This document shows positions 26,762 to 35,874 of a stretch of 39,463 nt of DNA, piece after piece (positions within the stretch are counted from its first letter, which is position 1; each line of letters starts with the position of its first letter). The notes beneath the pieces are model-generated. The model ran no database searches. It was given only the letters and a program-made list of their open reading frames with translations, and was not told the origin of the DNA. The translations under genes were made by a program, and so were the position numbers. The stretch is from an uncultured Treponema sp. (GTDB lineage: Bacteria; Spirochaetota; Spirochaetia; Treponematales; Treponemataceae): positions 1-39,463 of the forward strand of contig CAMCRZ010000024.1 of the NCBI GenBank assembly GCA_945877425.1. Direction: 5' to 3'.

Positions 26762-27853
26762 ATGACTTCTTATCAGGAGAATTTTTTGTATACAAGGGAA
26801 TTACTAAATCAGCCTGTCTCTTTCGTAAAAAACGGAAAACCAGTCTTTGGAACATTTGCAGGACATCCTCAGCGCCTTGATATCCGTGGAGTTTCAGGTC
26901 CGTATTCGGGGCTTCCCATTCCAACTTTACTTACAAACTTAAGAATAAAAAGCCGCCTTTCATTTTACTTTTCAATAGGAAAATATCTTGGACAAATAAG
27001 CTTTTACGACGCAAAAATATTCGGTTTTGCCGAAGTTACATTCTGGGACACCGACTCAAATCAGAAATTTGTCTACAGAAACTTAATGGGACCAAGAAAA
27101 CGCTTCGTTCCACACAAACTGGAAACCGCAAGCACATCAAGCTACAGAAAAAGCCGCTACATCAGAATAAGCTGGGACAGAAAAATCAACCGTCTTTCAG
27201 TAATATTCAACTTAAAAGGCGACAGCGTAAGACCTTCAGCAAATGCAGCTTTAATTGCCGACTTCAGCAGCAGCAATTTTGCAGAACTTACAAACATTGT
27301 ACCTTCACCAACAATGCGTAAATGCAGCGCCAAATACAACGCCTGTATTCCATTGCACGGAGCGCTTACTCTCATTCCAAAAAACAGCAAACCGCTTACA
27401 ATGAACGACTGCAACGGAATATGCTTCTTTGACATGAACCGCACTTACATGAAGTTTAAAAGTTACGGCTCATTTATTACGGCAATGGGAACAATCAACG
27501 GCAAAATGGCAGCCTTCAGAATAGAATCAACTTCCCAGGAAGCAGTTAACCCTGACAAATACAATGGAAACGTTCTTTTTTACGACGGAACCGTTACGCC
27601 GCTTTCTCCAGTTGTAATCACTTGTCCGCAGGGAATTCATCACAAATGGATTATTCAGGACACAGAAAATATGATAGATTTAACGTTCAATCCTATTTCC
27701 GACAACGTAAGCAAGATAAGCGTTTTTGTTTTAAGAGCAGTTTATCACACAATATACGGAAATTTTGAAGGAACGCTTTTGACATCCAGCGGTGAAAAAC
27801 TTTCGTTTAAATCCTTGCCGGGAATTTCTCAAAAGTACACAATCCGCCTGTAA
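26762..27853 (+). CDS. DUF2804-like protein
   Basis: A 363-residue cytosolic protein without signal peptide or membrane segment. Its C-terminal half resembles DUF2804: a Trp/Asp-rich beta pattern, then NGNVLFYDGTVTPLSPV, KWIIQDTENMIDLTFNPISD and IYGNFEGTL, the order of that family. The family's biochemical role is not known; its fold is a lipocalin/hydroxysteroid-cyclase-like beta structure, so binding or change of a lipid is possible. It is followed after 15 bases by the gene at 27869, with AAGAGG as the ribosome site of the latter, so the two are co-transcribed. Confidence 0.6.
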   Translation: MTSYQENFLYTRELLNQPVSFVKNGKPVFGTFAGHPQRLDIRGVSGPYSGLPIPTLLTNLRIKSRLSFYFSIGKYLGQISFYDAKIFGFAEVTFWDTDSNQKFVYRNLMGPRKRFVPHKLETASTSSYRKSRYIRISWDRKINRLSVIFNLKGDSVRPSANAALIADFSSSNFAELTNIVPSPTMRKCSAKYNACIPLHGALTLIPKNSKPLTMNDCNGICFFDMNRTYMKFKSYGSFITAMGTINGKMAAFRIESTSQEAVNPDKYNGNVLFYDGTVTPLSPVVITCPQGIHHKWIIQDTENMIDLTFNPISDNVSKISVFVLRAVYHTIYGNFEGTLLTSSGEKLSFKSLPGISQKYTIRL

Positions 27854-27868
27854 AAAAAAGAGGAACGT

Positions 27869-29914
27869 ATGGAAAAAGAATCTAATTACAAAACAGCACG
27901 CACTCTTGAACCAGGAACTATTGATAAAGTCCGCCAGAACATTGGCCCTGTAGATCCTATGGAAGCAATGGAAATACAGCGCAAACTTGGCGGTGAAATA
28001 TTAAGGGAAAGGGCATCGCCTGTTGATTATTCAAATATGCCAAAAAGGAAACCTCGTGCAGAAGTAATTCATGCATCTGGTTTTTCATCTTCAGATATGT
28101 CTGCCAGAAGTGCTTCTCTCTCCAGTACATCAAATTATCAGCAAATGGGATCAGTAAAACAAATTGTAAAAACTCCGTCTACAGAAAAAAAATACAAAAC
28201 TGATGACGACTTGCCGGCTTTAACAACACGTGACAACAAAATGATGGACAGACTTATGATGTCCACCGAGTATAACATAAAGCCGAATTTTGGTTTCTTT
28301 AATATGCTTTTCAGGATTTCTCAGAAAAACCGTGAACGTGTGTCAAAAAGTTTCGGCGACTACACAGTTAAGCTTCACGTAGAGCATATGCAGACATTTA
28401 TCAGTACAATCAAGACTTTCATTCAGCTTTCTCCGGATGCATACAAAAGTAAAATTGCCACAGAAACAGATTTAAAGTTTAAGTTTTTGCGTACAATCGG
28501 AAAGTGGACAATGCGTGACATAAAAGTGCTTGCCCTTGACGTTCAAAATTCCGCAGATAATCTTACTGTTGCCATGCTGATTCCTTTTGTCCGTGCAGTT
28601 TACCATGAACTCATTACGATTTACTACATTGGCGAACAGCAGGTGCCGGTTCTCATCAAGGAAATTTACGCTGATTTAATTGCATTCCCGGATTCAGACA
28701 AGAAAAAAATACAGATGCTTGCAAAACAGGGAATTACTGAATGGATTTACATTTACAATCAGATTATTAAAGGAATGTATCCTCTTTTGATGAGGATGTG
28801 CGCCACAGAATACGTTGAATTCCCAAGATTTTTTACAGCACAAATTGCGTCAATCCTTCAGTTTGTAAACCTTACTAAATTCGATCTGCTTCTTCCTGAA
28901 AAGAAAAAGAAAAATCCGGATGAAGCTAAAAAGCAGCAGGCAGAAGAAGCCAAGAAAAAGCTTGACGAAAAACGCCACATTGCAGGAAAAAAAGACGAAC
29001 TTGTAAATGCAGGACTTAAAATTCTGGAACAGCTGTTTCCTCAGGCAGGATTTATCAGTCTGGAAAGCCGCCCGGACTTTTATCCTTATTTTCAGCCCCT
29101 TTATGATTTTGACGACGGATTCAATATGCTTAGCCCGGAAAATCCATTGCAGACAACAGTTGTACTTATCCGCATTATAGAAGATTTCCTTCAGGGTTGC
29201 CGAAACATCAATTTCAACATTAAGGCTGATGAAAAACTTAGCGCCCTTCCTGACGATTTTAACCTTGCACTTTCAGAATGGGCTTCTTACCACGAAGATT
29301 TGTTTGATAAAAAATACGGTGATTACTTAAGAAGTTACGTTAATTCCATTTATTCCCAGCATGATTACGCAAAAACTCAGTACGGAAAAGAAAACCTCAA
29401 CAATATGCTCTGGCGTGTTAAATATTTTTTCCTTCCACACTTTAAGTTTAACGCACCTATTTTGCAGAAACCTTCAAACGACAGCCGTTACAAGCCACTT
29501 TTTGCCAGAACTGACTATCTCAGGACAGTTTTTACTACGCTTGCCCAGAGAATTGATGCCAATGCAGCGGAAAAAAAGCCTGTTCTCGGCATTATAAATC
29601 CTTGGGAAAGATACAGGTTTGATCTTCCTAACATTGTCTCAAAAAGGCTTGACGTTCTTCTTGGAGCAAAACGCCCTGACGAAACTACTGCAGCAACTAA
29701 CGCCAATCTTTTAAAGTATACGCTTTGCATTATTTCAGTTTTAGACTGGTGGATCAGTAACCCTGCAAGCCCTGCCTACACTGCTGACCCGAACAACATT
29801 TACAGAATTTCACAGAAAGACGGCGCTCCTGAATTTAGTGTTCCTATAAGGGAAGACCAGAATCAGCTTTTTGCAGATAACTTAAAAAAGTCTATTGCAA
29901 GCCATAAAGTATAA
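27869..29914 (+). CDS. Unrecognised 681-residue cytoplasmic protein
   Basis: I do not recognise it. There is no signal peptide and no membrane segment. The first 130 residues are polar, Ser/Lys-rich and probably disordered (SSDMSARSASLSSTS). Residues about 140-330 and 385-670 are predominantly helical. They are joined by a highly charged Lys/Glu/Ala coil (about 345-382; EAKKQQAEEAKKKLDEKRH). The sequence is intact and well formed, which suggests a conserved spirochaete protein, perhaps structural. It is co-transcribed with the DUF2804-like gene and convergent with the SRP RNA gene, 7 bases from its end. Confidence 0.6.
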   Translation: MEKESNYKTARTLEPGTIDKVRQNIGPVDPMEAMEIQRKLGGEILRERASPVDYSNMPKRKPRAEVIHASGFSSSDMSARSASLSSTSNYQQMGSVKQIVKTPSTEKKYKTDDDLPALTTRDNKMMDRLMMSTEYNIKPNFGFFNMLFRISQKNRERVSKSFGDYTVKLHVEHMQTFISTIKTFIQLSPDAYKSKIATETDLKFKFLRTIGKWTMRDIKVLALDVQNSADNLTVAMLIPFVRAVYHELITIYYIGEQQVPVLIKEIYADLIAFPDSDKKKIQMLAKQGITEWIYIYNQIIKGMYPLLMRMCATEYVEFPRFFTAQIASILQFVNLTKFDLLLPEKKKKNPDEAKKQQAEEAKKKLDEKRHIAGKKDELVNAGLKILEQLFPQAGFISLESRPDFYPYFQPLYDFDDGFNMLSPENPLQTTVVLIRIIEDFLQGCRNINFNIKADEKLSALPDDFNLALSEWASYHEDLFDKKYGDYLRSYVNSIYSQHDYAKTQYGKENLNNMLWRVKYFFLPHFKFNAPILQKPSNDSRYKPLFARTDYLRTVFTTLAQRIDANAAEKKPVLGIINPWERYRFDLPNIVSKRLDVLLGAKRPDETTAATNANLLKYTLCIISVLDWWISNPASPAYTADPNNIYRISQKDGAPEFSVPIREDQNQLFADNLKKSIASHKV

Positions 29915-29921
29915 AAAAAAA

Positions 29922-30021
29922 GAGCCCAGATAATCTCCGGCACCACTGCAAGCTAAATACCGTTGCTGTCTTCCGACTCTGGCGGGGTTTTCTAACTGCA
30001 ATGTGCAGAGCATCTGGACTC
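29922..30021 (-). ncRNA. ffs: Small signal recognition particle RNA (4.5S type)
   Basis: On the minus strand the ends pair (GAGTCCAGAT near 30021 with ATCTGGGCTC near 29922). The middle carries the domain IV hairpin: CCCCGCCAGAG, the stem-loop GTC-GGAA-GAC with its GGAA tetraloop, and CAGCAACGG on the return side. These are the Ffh-binding loop residues. The length of about 100 nt fits the small bacterial form without an Alu domain. A run of nine T follows the 3' end (29913-29921), serving as terminator. It lies downstream of the tRNA block on the same strand. Confidence 0.87.
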
Positions 30022-30024
30022 AAA

Positions 30025-30111
30025 AAAAAGACCGGGAATTGAACCCGAACGCTTTACCGTTCACCTTTTCTTAAAACACATTCAATGCATTCTTACAAGA
30101 AAAATCTTTTT
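30025..30111 (-). other. tRNA-like relic or unassigned structured RNA
   Basis: On the minus strand a perfect T-arm (TCGGG-TTCAATT-CCCGG, 30049-30032) fits the GTTCRANYC consensus. A 5-bp variable-arm-like stem (GAACG/CGTTC) precedes it, and the ends AAAAAGA (30111) and TCTTTTT (30025) can pair as an acceptor stem 87 nt apart. The D and anticodon arms do not fold properly (no GG in the D loop, no clear anticodon). It could be a decayed long-variable-arm tRNA, or a terminator-like hairpin with its T-run. Confidence 0.3.
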
Positions 30112-30234
30112 AGTTAAAATTTAATTTAAACAAAAAAAATACAGGACTTTTTGAATCACTTACTAAAACAACCTTTTGTTAAAGCAATTTATTCTTCCAC
30201 AGAATAAAAATCCAAAAACCTGTAATACTAAAAT

Positions 30235-30309
30235 TGAGACTGACACGATTCGAACGTGCGACCCTCACCTCCGCAGGGTGATGCTCTAATCCAGCTGAGC
30301 TACAATCTC
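30235..30309 (-). tRNA. tRNA-Arg, anticodon GCG
   Basis: 75 nt, with acceptor GAGATTG/CAGTCTC, D-stem GCTC, anticodon stem TCACC/GGTGA with loop CTGCGGA (anticodon GCG, reading CGC/CGU), and T-loop TTCGAAT. The discriminator is A and CCA is not encoded. Confidence 0.93.
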
Positions 30310-30321
30310 AAAAAATTTCAG

Positions 30322-30407
30322 CGGAGGCGACAGGAGTCGAACCTGCCCGTCCCTTTCGGAAACGACGGTTTAGCAAACCGTTGTATTAACCGCTCTACAA
30401 CGCCTCC
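30322..30407 (-). tRNA. tRNA-Ser, anticodon GCU
   Basis: 86 nt, with acceptor GGAGGCG/CGCCTCC, anticodon stem ACGGT/ACCGT with loop TTGCTAA, the long variable arm of serine tRNAs, T-loop TTCGACT and discriminator G. CCA is not encoded. It reads AGC/AGU. Confidence 0.95.
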
Positions 30408-30465
30408 AAAGCGTCTCCTCTAAAATAAAGGAAAACATTTTCTTTTAATCGTTTAAAAGAAAAAC

Positions 30466-30550
30466 CGGAGCGAGAGGGATTTGAACCCCCGATAGGTTGC
30501 CCTATAACGGTTTTCAAGACCGCCGCGTTCGACCACTCTGCCATCGCTCC
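30466..30550 (-). tRNA. tRNA-Ser, anticodon UGA
   Basis: 85 nt, with acceptor GGAGCGA/TCGCTCC, anticodon stem GCGGT/ACCGT with loop CTTGAAA (anticodon TGA, reading UCA), a long variable arm, T-loop TTCAAAT and discriminator G. It is probably first in the tRNA-Ser, tRNA-Ser, tRNA-Arg, SRP RNA transcript. Confidence 0.95.
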
Positions 30551-30624
30551 AATCAAATGTGAATATACTATATCAGATTTGAAACTTGTATGTCAATAAC
30601 TTATTTGAAAAAAATTAAAAATAA

Positions 30625-30659
30625 ATAAAAAAAAGCCTGAACTTTTTACATTCAGGCTT
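30625..30659 (-). terminator. thrS terminator
   Basis: Perfect 9-bp stem AAGCCTGAA (30633-30641) with TTCAGGCTT (30651-30659). On the minus strand a T-run follows the stem. It lies 17 bases after the thrS stop. Confidence 0.85.
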
Positions 30660-30676
30660 TACTGCAAGGCTGACTT

Positions 30677-32443
30677 TTAAATTCCGTTGTAATGACTTGC
30701 AACTTTTTCCAGAACATACTGCTTGAATTCTTCAAGTTTCATTGTTCTTTGCGGAAGTTTTGAGCTGAAGCGGAATCTTACTGTAACACTTTCATCATTC
30801 TGTTCGTTTGCGCCGACTACGAGAATATAAGGTGTTCTGTGTTCAGAAGAAATCATCTTGATTTTATTTTTCATATTGTCGTCATCAGTGTATGCTTTTA
30901 CACGAATACCGGCTTCTTTAAGAAAATCTTCAACTTTCAGGGCATATTCGTTGAAATCAGGACTGACAGGAACTACTGCTGCCTGCTCAAAATGGAGCCA
31001 TGAAGGAAGTGCACCTGCATAGTTTTCAATCAGAATGCCCATAAAACGCTCAAGTGATCCAAGTACAGCACGATGGAGCATAACAGGATGATGTTTCTGG
31101 TTGTCTGCTCCAATGTATTCTGCGTTAAGACGTTCTGCGCTAGGAAGCTGATAATCAAGCTGGATTGTTCCGCACTGCCACTGACGGCCGAGAGCATCAA
31201 TTAAAGTGAACTCAAGCTTAGGACCATAAAATGCACCTTCTCCAGGCTGAATTTCATATTCCATTCCTGCAGCTTTACATGCATTTGCAAGAGCTTTTTC
31301 TGCGTGCTCCCATGTTGCCAGATCTCCAACGTGATCTTCAGGCATAGTTGAAAGCTTAACGAGAAGATTTTTGTCAAATCCGAAATCCTTATAAACATCA
31401 ATTAAAAGCTTGCAGAATTTTTCAACTTCGGCTTCAATTTGATCTTCGCGACAAATAATATGTGCATCATCCTGAACAAATCCACGTACACGCATAATTC
31501 CGTGAAGTGTTCCGCTTGGTTCGTTACGGGCGCAATGTCCGAATTCAGCCAAACGAAGAGGCAAATCTTTGTAAGAACGGGTGCGGCTGTTGAAAATTTC
31601 CAATGCTCCTGGACAGTTCATTGGCTTGATTGCAAAAAGACGCTTTTCACTTTCCGTAACAAACATATTTTTCTGATAATGTCCCCAGTGTCCGCTTCTT
31701 TCCCAAAGTGTTCTAGGCATAATTGCAGGAGTGTTTACTTCGTAATATCCGTCTTTGCGGACTTTTTCACGCATATAATCCTGAAGTGTAACGTACATTG
31801 TCCATCCGTTCGGGTGCCAGAAAATCTGACCTGGATCTTCTGGGTCAAGATGGAACAAATCAAGCTGAACGCCAAGTTTTCTGTGATCACGCTTTTCTGC
31901 TTCTTCAAGCATTGCAAGGTAATCTTTTAAATCATTCGGTTTGGCAAAGCATACAGCGTAAATTCTTGTAAGCATTGCTTTTGTATTATCACCACGCCAG
32001 TATGCACCTGCTGTTTTTATGAGTTTAAATGACTGCTGGTTTATTTCTTTTGTAGAAGCAACGTGAGGGCCTCGGCATAAATCAAGGTAACCGTCCTGCT
32101 CGTAAGTTGTAATTTTTTCTCCATCAGGAAGGTCGTTTATCAATTCAATTTTGTAAGGCTGATCTGCAAAAAGCTTAAGTGCTTCTTCTTTTGAAACTTC
32201 TTTGCGTACAAATTCATGGTTTCCTGCAAGAATTCTGCGCATTTCTTTTTCTATAGCCTGAAAGTCTGATTCTGTAGGTTTTGTGTTTGTGGTGGTAGTG
32301 GAAAAATCAAAATCATAATAAAATCCGTTTTCTATAGCCGGACCAATTGCAATTTTTGTTCCAGGATAAAGCCTTAGAACTGCCTCTGCCATTACGTGTG
32401 CACAACTATGACGTACAATCTGCAATTTTTCATCAACTGCCAT
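30677..32443 (-). CDS. thrS: Threonyl-tRNA synthetase lacking the TGS domain
   Basis: Charges tRNA-Thr. The 588-residue protein begins directly at the editing (SAD) domain with [12 protein letters not shown] (the H-x3-H metal/editing motif) and [10 protein letters not shown]. The class II core follows, with motif 2 in [16 protein letters not shown], zinc ligand Cys in [10 protein letters not shown] and motif 3 near [16 protein letters not shown], and then the anticodon-binding domain (about 490-588). The usual N-terminal TGS domain of about 60 residues is absent, a form seen in spirochaetes. An AGGTGG site precedes the ATG at 32443, so the short N-terminus is not a start-site error. Confidence 0.96.
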   Translation of the reverse strand: MAVDEKLQIVRHSCAHVMAEAVLRLYPGTKIAIGPAIENGFYYDFDFSTTTTNTKPTESDFQAIEKEMRRILAGNHEFVRKEVSKEEALKLFADQPYKIELINDLPDGEKITTYEQDGYLDLCRGPHVASTKEINQQSFKLIKTAGAYWRGDNTKAMLTRIYAVCFAKPNDLKDYLAMLEEAEKRDHRKLGVQLDLFHLDPEDPGQIFWHPNGWTMYVTLQDYMREKVRKDGYYEVNTPAIMPRTLWERSGHWGHYQKNMFVTESEKRLFAIKPMNCPGALEIFNSRTRSYKDLPLRLAEFGHCARNEPSGTLHGIMRVRGFVQDDAHIICREDQIEAEVEKFCKLLIDVYKDFGFDKNLLVKLSTMPEDHVGDLATWEHAEKALANACKAAGMEYEIQPGEGAFYGPKLEFTLIDALGRQWQCGTIQLDYQLPSAERLNAEYIGADNQKHHPVMLHRAVLGSLERFMGILIENYAGALPSWLHFEQAAVVPVSPDFNEYALKVEDFLKEAGIRVKAYTDDDNMKNKIKMISSEHRTPYILVVGANEQNDESVTVRFRFSSKLPQRTMKLEEFKQYVLEKVASHYNGI

Positions 32444-32488
32444 TTTTTTACCACCTTATTTTCCATTATGTATTTTAATCAATAAATC

Positions 32489-32517
32489 AGAATAATCCTT
32501 TTTTACCCTAATATCAA
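32489..32517 (-). promoter_or_regulatory. Likely thrS promoter
   Basis: On the minus strand TTGATA (32517-32512), a 17-bp spacer and TATTCT (32494-32489). I see no T-box leader: the leader of about 40 bases is too short for one. Confidence 0.5.
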
Positions 32518-32575
32518 GTACACTGAAAAATACTGTTAAAACAAACCGCTAAAACGATGCATTTATTTGTACCGC

Positions 32576-32656
32576 CTAGCCCCGATTGTAGTAGGAAAAA
32601 TGCAAAGCATTTTTATTGCGTAGCAATGGAACAAAGTGGAACTACGGAAAGCGGGT
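32576..32656 (+). repeat. Nested-palindrome intergenic element
   Basis: Outer arms CCCCG...GTAGT (from 32580) and ACTAC...CGGG (to 32655) enclose two adjacent perfect hairpins, AAAAATGC-aa-GCATTTTT and ATTGC-gta-GCAAT. A T-run follows 10 bases later. The cruciform-like layout is that of a mobile palindromic repeat (REP/MITE-like) rather than a simple terminator. Only one copy occurs in the window. Confidence 0.5.
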
Positions 32657-32817
32657 GATGAGAATTTTTTTTTTATTTAACTTTAAAAATAGTTTGCACG
32701 GAATGTTTTGTGCTCCATATAAAAATTACCCTAAGTTTTGCCTGTACCCTTAAAGTTAAGAATTTGGTATAATATGCCGACAATTTAAAGGAAACTCTTT
32801 TAAAGAGAAGGACTTTT

Positions 32818-34236
32818 ATGGCAGAAAATTCAGAATTCAACAAAAAGATAATAGAAGCTGCAGAAGAAAGAATTGCTTACTTAGACACCAGCGAGCTTCC
32901 TAAACTTCAGGAAGCATACAGACTTCACTTAACTTGCGTCCGAAACCTTTTTGAATCTCTTGTAAATAAAAACCTCATCATTCCTGACCCTTACAAAAAA
33001 GAAAAGAAAATCTCTGAAGTAGTAAAAATTGACAACTCAGACTTTAACGAAAACGAAAGGGCAGTAGTTTTAGGAACAAGATGCAGCGACTATGAAAGTA
33101 TGGTTGATTTTGTCTGCAACTATATGAAATTTTCTGTTAGTCAACTCAACATGGACAGAATAAGGAACCTGCTTGAATTAAATGCAACATTTAACTGGGG
33201 AAACCTTACGGAAAATTCTCCGCGTCCAAACACAAAAGGTCTGGCTATAGTTATCAAACAGCTTAGAAACGGCGCACCGCCAATACTTCACAGCCTTATA
33301 AAAGACACAACCCACAAAACAGTTGAAGCTTTAAACGAAATAAACAACGGTTTAAAAAAACTTGCTGAATTCCAGAAAGAAGTTTACAAAATTGATATAA
33401 GACGGAACATTTTCGAAAGCGCATCATTTGATCTTGAAAAGTACAGTGCAACTCCGGCAATGCTTATGGCTGAAATAAAACGTGCCTACCCTTCGTCTAT
33501 GGGAAGCAGGCCTTTTTCCAATGAACTTATTTCCGAAGTAGTTGCAGAAGAAACAGCTCCTGACAAAGAACAGCGCAGGGAAAGACTTCTGGCTTCATTT
33601 CAGACAGAAAAGAAAAACACTGTAAAAAAAGAAGCAACCGTTGACATCCACGATATGCTGATGGAATCAATCCGCCTTCTTGGAACTTCTGCAGACCAGC
33701 TGGACATCATTCTTTCTAAAATACTTGCAAACCATGACGTTATTCAAAGCGAACACAACACTTTAGGAGATAAGTTTTCAAAATTTATCCGCAAACTTTT
33801 CGGACTATCAGAACCTTCCATTGATTATGAAGTTGTCATTACAGACAAACACACTGAAGCTAAAAAACGGGAAAAAATCAACTTTAATGCTTTTTCTGAA
33901 AATCTTTCTAAGCGCATAAGATACTTTTCTTCGTTTTCAGTTAAGAACACTCCCGGCTACAATAAAATTTCTGCAATGCCTGAAGAAAAATCACTGGAGT
34001 TTTTAAACATTCAGATTTCTGAATTCAAAAAGCTTACTGTTCTTCTGGAAGCTCTTGACGAACATTTTAAAACAATTGCGCTTGCTCCAGACAGAAATAA
34101 AATTCGCGGAATTAAAATTGAACTTACTTCACTGAACAACATCATTGTAAAAGTAAACCAGCACCGTGCAGAATACGTTGCATTTAAAGAAGAGCAGATT
34201 CAAATGAAAAAACTGGGAATCAACTTGCAGATGTAA
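32818..34236 (+). CDS. Unrecognised 472-residue cytoplasmic protein
   Basis: I do not recognise it. There is no signal peptide and no membrane segment. It appears helical almost throughout, with Lys/Glu-rich stretches (about 250-275) and repeated heptad-like Leu/Ile spacing near the C-terminus (about 390-465). It resembles the unknown at 27869 in style (long, helical, cytosolic, between housekeeping genes), but I see no shared motif. The AGAAGG ribosome site is good. The gene is followed by an oligopeptide-binding protein 42 bases on, possibly the same transcript. Confidence 0.6.
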   Translation: MAENSEFNKKIIEAAEERIAYLDTSELPKLQEAYRLHLTCVRNLFESLVNKNLIIPDPYKKEKKISEVVKIDNSDFNENERAVVLGTRCSDYESMVDFVCNYMKFSVSQLNMDRIRNLLELNATFNWGNLTENSPRPNTKGLAIVIKQLRNGAPPILHSLIKDTTHKTVEALNEINNGLKKLAEFQKEVYKIDIRRNIFESASFDLEKYSATPAMLMAEIKRAYPSSMGSRPFSNELISEVVAEETAPDKEQRRERLLASFQTEKKNTVKKEATVDIHDMLMESIRLLGTSADQLDIILSKILANHDVIQSEHNTLGDKFSKFIRKLFGLSEPSIDYEVVITDKHTEAKKREKINFNAFSENLSKRIRYFSSFSVKNTPGYNKISAMPEEKSLEFLNIQISEFKKLTVLLEALDEHFKTIALAPDRNKIRGIKIELTSLNNIIVKVNQHRAEYVAFKEEQIQMKKLGINLQM

Positions 34237-34278
34237 ATTTAAAACCGAAGTCAGATCAAAATCAGATTGGAGTCAGAT

Positions 34279-35841
34279 ATGAAATTAAAAAAAACTTATT
34301 TTAAAATATTTTTTAAAGCCATAATTTTTTGTACTGCAATTTTTTCATTTTCACAGGAAGCCCAAAGACCTTTTGTAATTGTTGACAACGTTCACTCTTA
34401 CGATTTAAATCCCCACACTGCATCTTACTCCAACGAAGCACAGGTTTTTACAGCACTTTACGAAGGACTTTTTTCCTACGATCCAATTACTCTTGAACCA
34501 AGAAACGCACTTTGCACTGAATATAAAATTTCAAGAGACAAGAAAAAATATACCTTTACAATTACAGACAACGCTTTTTTCAGTGACGGAACAGCAATTA
34601 CCGCACAGACAGTAAGAACTTCCTGGTTAAAACTTCTTGCTCAGCCGGACGCACCTTTTTCTTCTTTCCTTGACTGCATTGAAGGCGCAGTTGATTTTAA
34701 GGCTGGAAAAATTTCAGCAGATGACGTAAGGATTCAGGCTAAAGACGACACAACTCTTACTGTTAAGCTTAAAGAACCAACGGCTCAGTTTTTAACTCTT
34801 TTGTGTCACCATTCTTTAGTGGCAGTAAGTGAAAGCGAAAATGTTTACAGCGGACCTTTTGTTGTAAAAAGTTATGACAGCAACGGACTGATTCTTGAAA
34901 AAAACGAATACTATCGGGAAAAAGAAAAAATCAGGATTTCTGAAATAAAAATTCTTCAAAGTGATGACAGCAAAGAAAACGCTTATCTTTTTAATGCAGG
35001 AAAAGCAGACTGGATTATGGGATACGCAGACAATGAAATTCTTATAGAAAAAAATTCCATTCATGCAAACGAAACTTTTGGAACAACATACATTTTCTTT
35101 AAAACAAAAAATGAACCTTGGGATAAAATTGAATTCCGGCAGGCACTTCTTGAAGCAATTCCTTATGACAAGTTACGGGAAAATTATTTTTCACAAGCTG
35201 CAACTTTAGTGCCGAACCTTGAAGGCTACAGTTGTCCTTATGGAATTGACAGTTACGATTTGGAAAATGCAATTGAAATGATGGACGATGCCAGAAAAAA
35301 ATACAACATTCCTAAAGACGAAAAATTTTCCATAGTTTTTGCAACTTACGAAAATGAACTTTTAGATTTTTACTTCAATACTTTAAAGGAAGCTTGGGAA
35401 CCTCTTGGCGTTGTCTTGCAAAAACAAACTGTGCCACATCAGATTTACAATCACAATATTCCTCAGTGGAATGCTGATCTTTTCCTTTACAGCTGGCTTG
35501 GCGATTACGCTGATCCTTACGCTTTTCTTGAGTTGTTCAAGGGAAATAATTCTCTTAATGTAAGCGGGTATTTTAATGAAAAATACGATGCACTTTTGTC
35601 TAAAGCTGCTTCTACAATAAAGGCTGACGAGCGGTATGAAATTCTTTCGGAGGCAGAGCAGGTTCTTTTAGACGACAACGTAATTATTCCAATAGGATAT
35701 TCTGTGGCTTACAACATCATAAACTTAAATGAAGTCGGCGGATGGATTTACAATGCACTGGACATTCACCCGCTTAAGTACATATTCCTGAAAGAAACAA
35801 AATATACTCCGCCAGAAAATTTTATTTTAATCAAGCATTAG
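34279..35841 (+). CDS. Oligopeptide/dipeptide ABC transporter substrate-binding protein
   Basis: Family 5 extracellular solute-binding protein (OppA/DppA type), 520 residues. I choose the ATG at 34279 because GGAG lies 6 bases before it; an upstream in-frame TTG would absorb that site. The signal peptide (KIFFKAIIFCTAIFSFS) has no lipobox Cys, so the protein is probably free in the periplasm. Family motifs are SYSNEAQVFTALYEGLFSYD near the N-terminus, AITAQTVRTSWLKLL, and the C-terminal DNVIIPIGYSVAYNI. No permease or ATPase genes are adjacent, so it is an orphan binding protein working with a transporter encoded elsewhere. Confidence 0.9.
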   Translation: MKLKKTYFKIFFKAIIFCTAIFSFSQEAQRPFVIVDNVHSYDLNPHTASYSNEAQVFTALYEGLFSYDPITLEPRNALCTEYKISRDKKKYTFTITDNAFFSDGTAITAQTVRTSWLKLLAQPDAPFSSFLDCIEGAVDFKAGKISADDVRIQAKDDTTLTVKLKEPTAQFLTLLCHHSLVAVSESENVYSGPFVVKSYDSNGLILEKNEYYREKEKIRISEIKILQSDDSKENAYLFNAGKADWIMGYADNEILIEKNSIHANETFGTTYIFFKTKNEPWDKIEFRQALLEAIPYDKLRENYFSQAATLVPNLEGYSCPYGIDSYDLENAIEMMDDARKKYNIPKDEKFSIVFATYENELLDFYFNTLKEAWEPLGVVLQKQTVPHQIYNHNIPQWNADLFLYSWLGDYADPYAFLELFKGNNSLNVSGYFNEKYDALLSKAASTIKADERYEILSEAEQVLLDDNVIIPIGYSVAYNIINLNEVGGWIYNALDIHPLKYIFLKETKYTPPENFILIKH

Positions 35842-35874
35842 CCTGATTTTACCCCGGCGCTTACTTGTTTAAAA

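Larger units (their letters stand above)
32444..32817. other. Intergenic region between divergent thrS and the 472-residue gene
   Basis: 374 bases without a gene. The left part holds the thrS ribosome site and promoter. The centre holds the nested-palindrome element (32576-32656), followed by a T-run. The right part has a TATAAT -10 at 32768-32773 and an AGAAGG ribosome site before the ATG at 32818; no good -35 is visible there. Confidence 0.6.

Noticed and set aside
32444..32580. T-box leader for thrS
   Set aside because: The leader after the likely promoter is only about 40 bases and contains no T-box motif or antiterminator stem.
34267..34278. TTG start for the peptide-binding protein
   Set aside because: The TTG overlaps the GGAG that serves as the ribosome site for the ATG at 34279.
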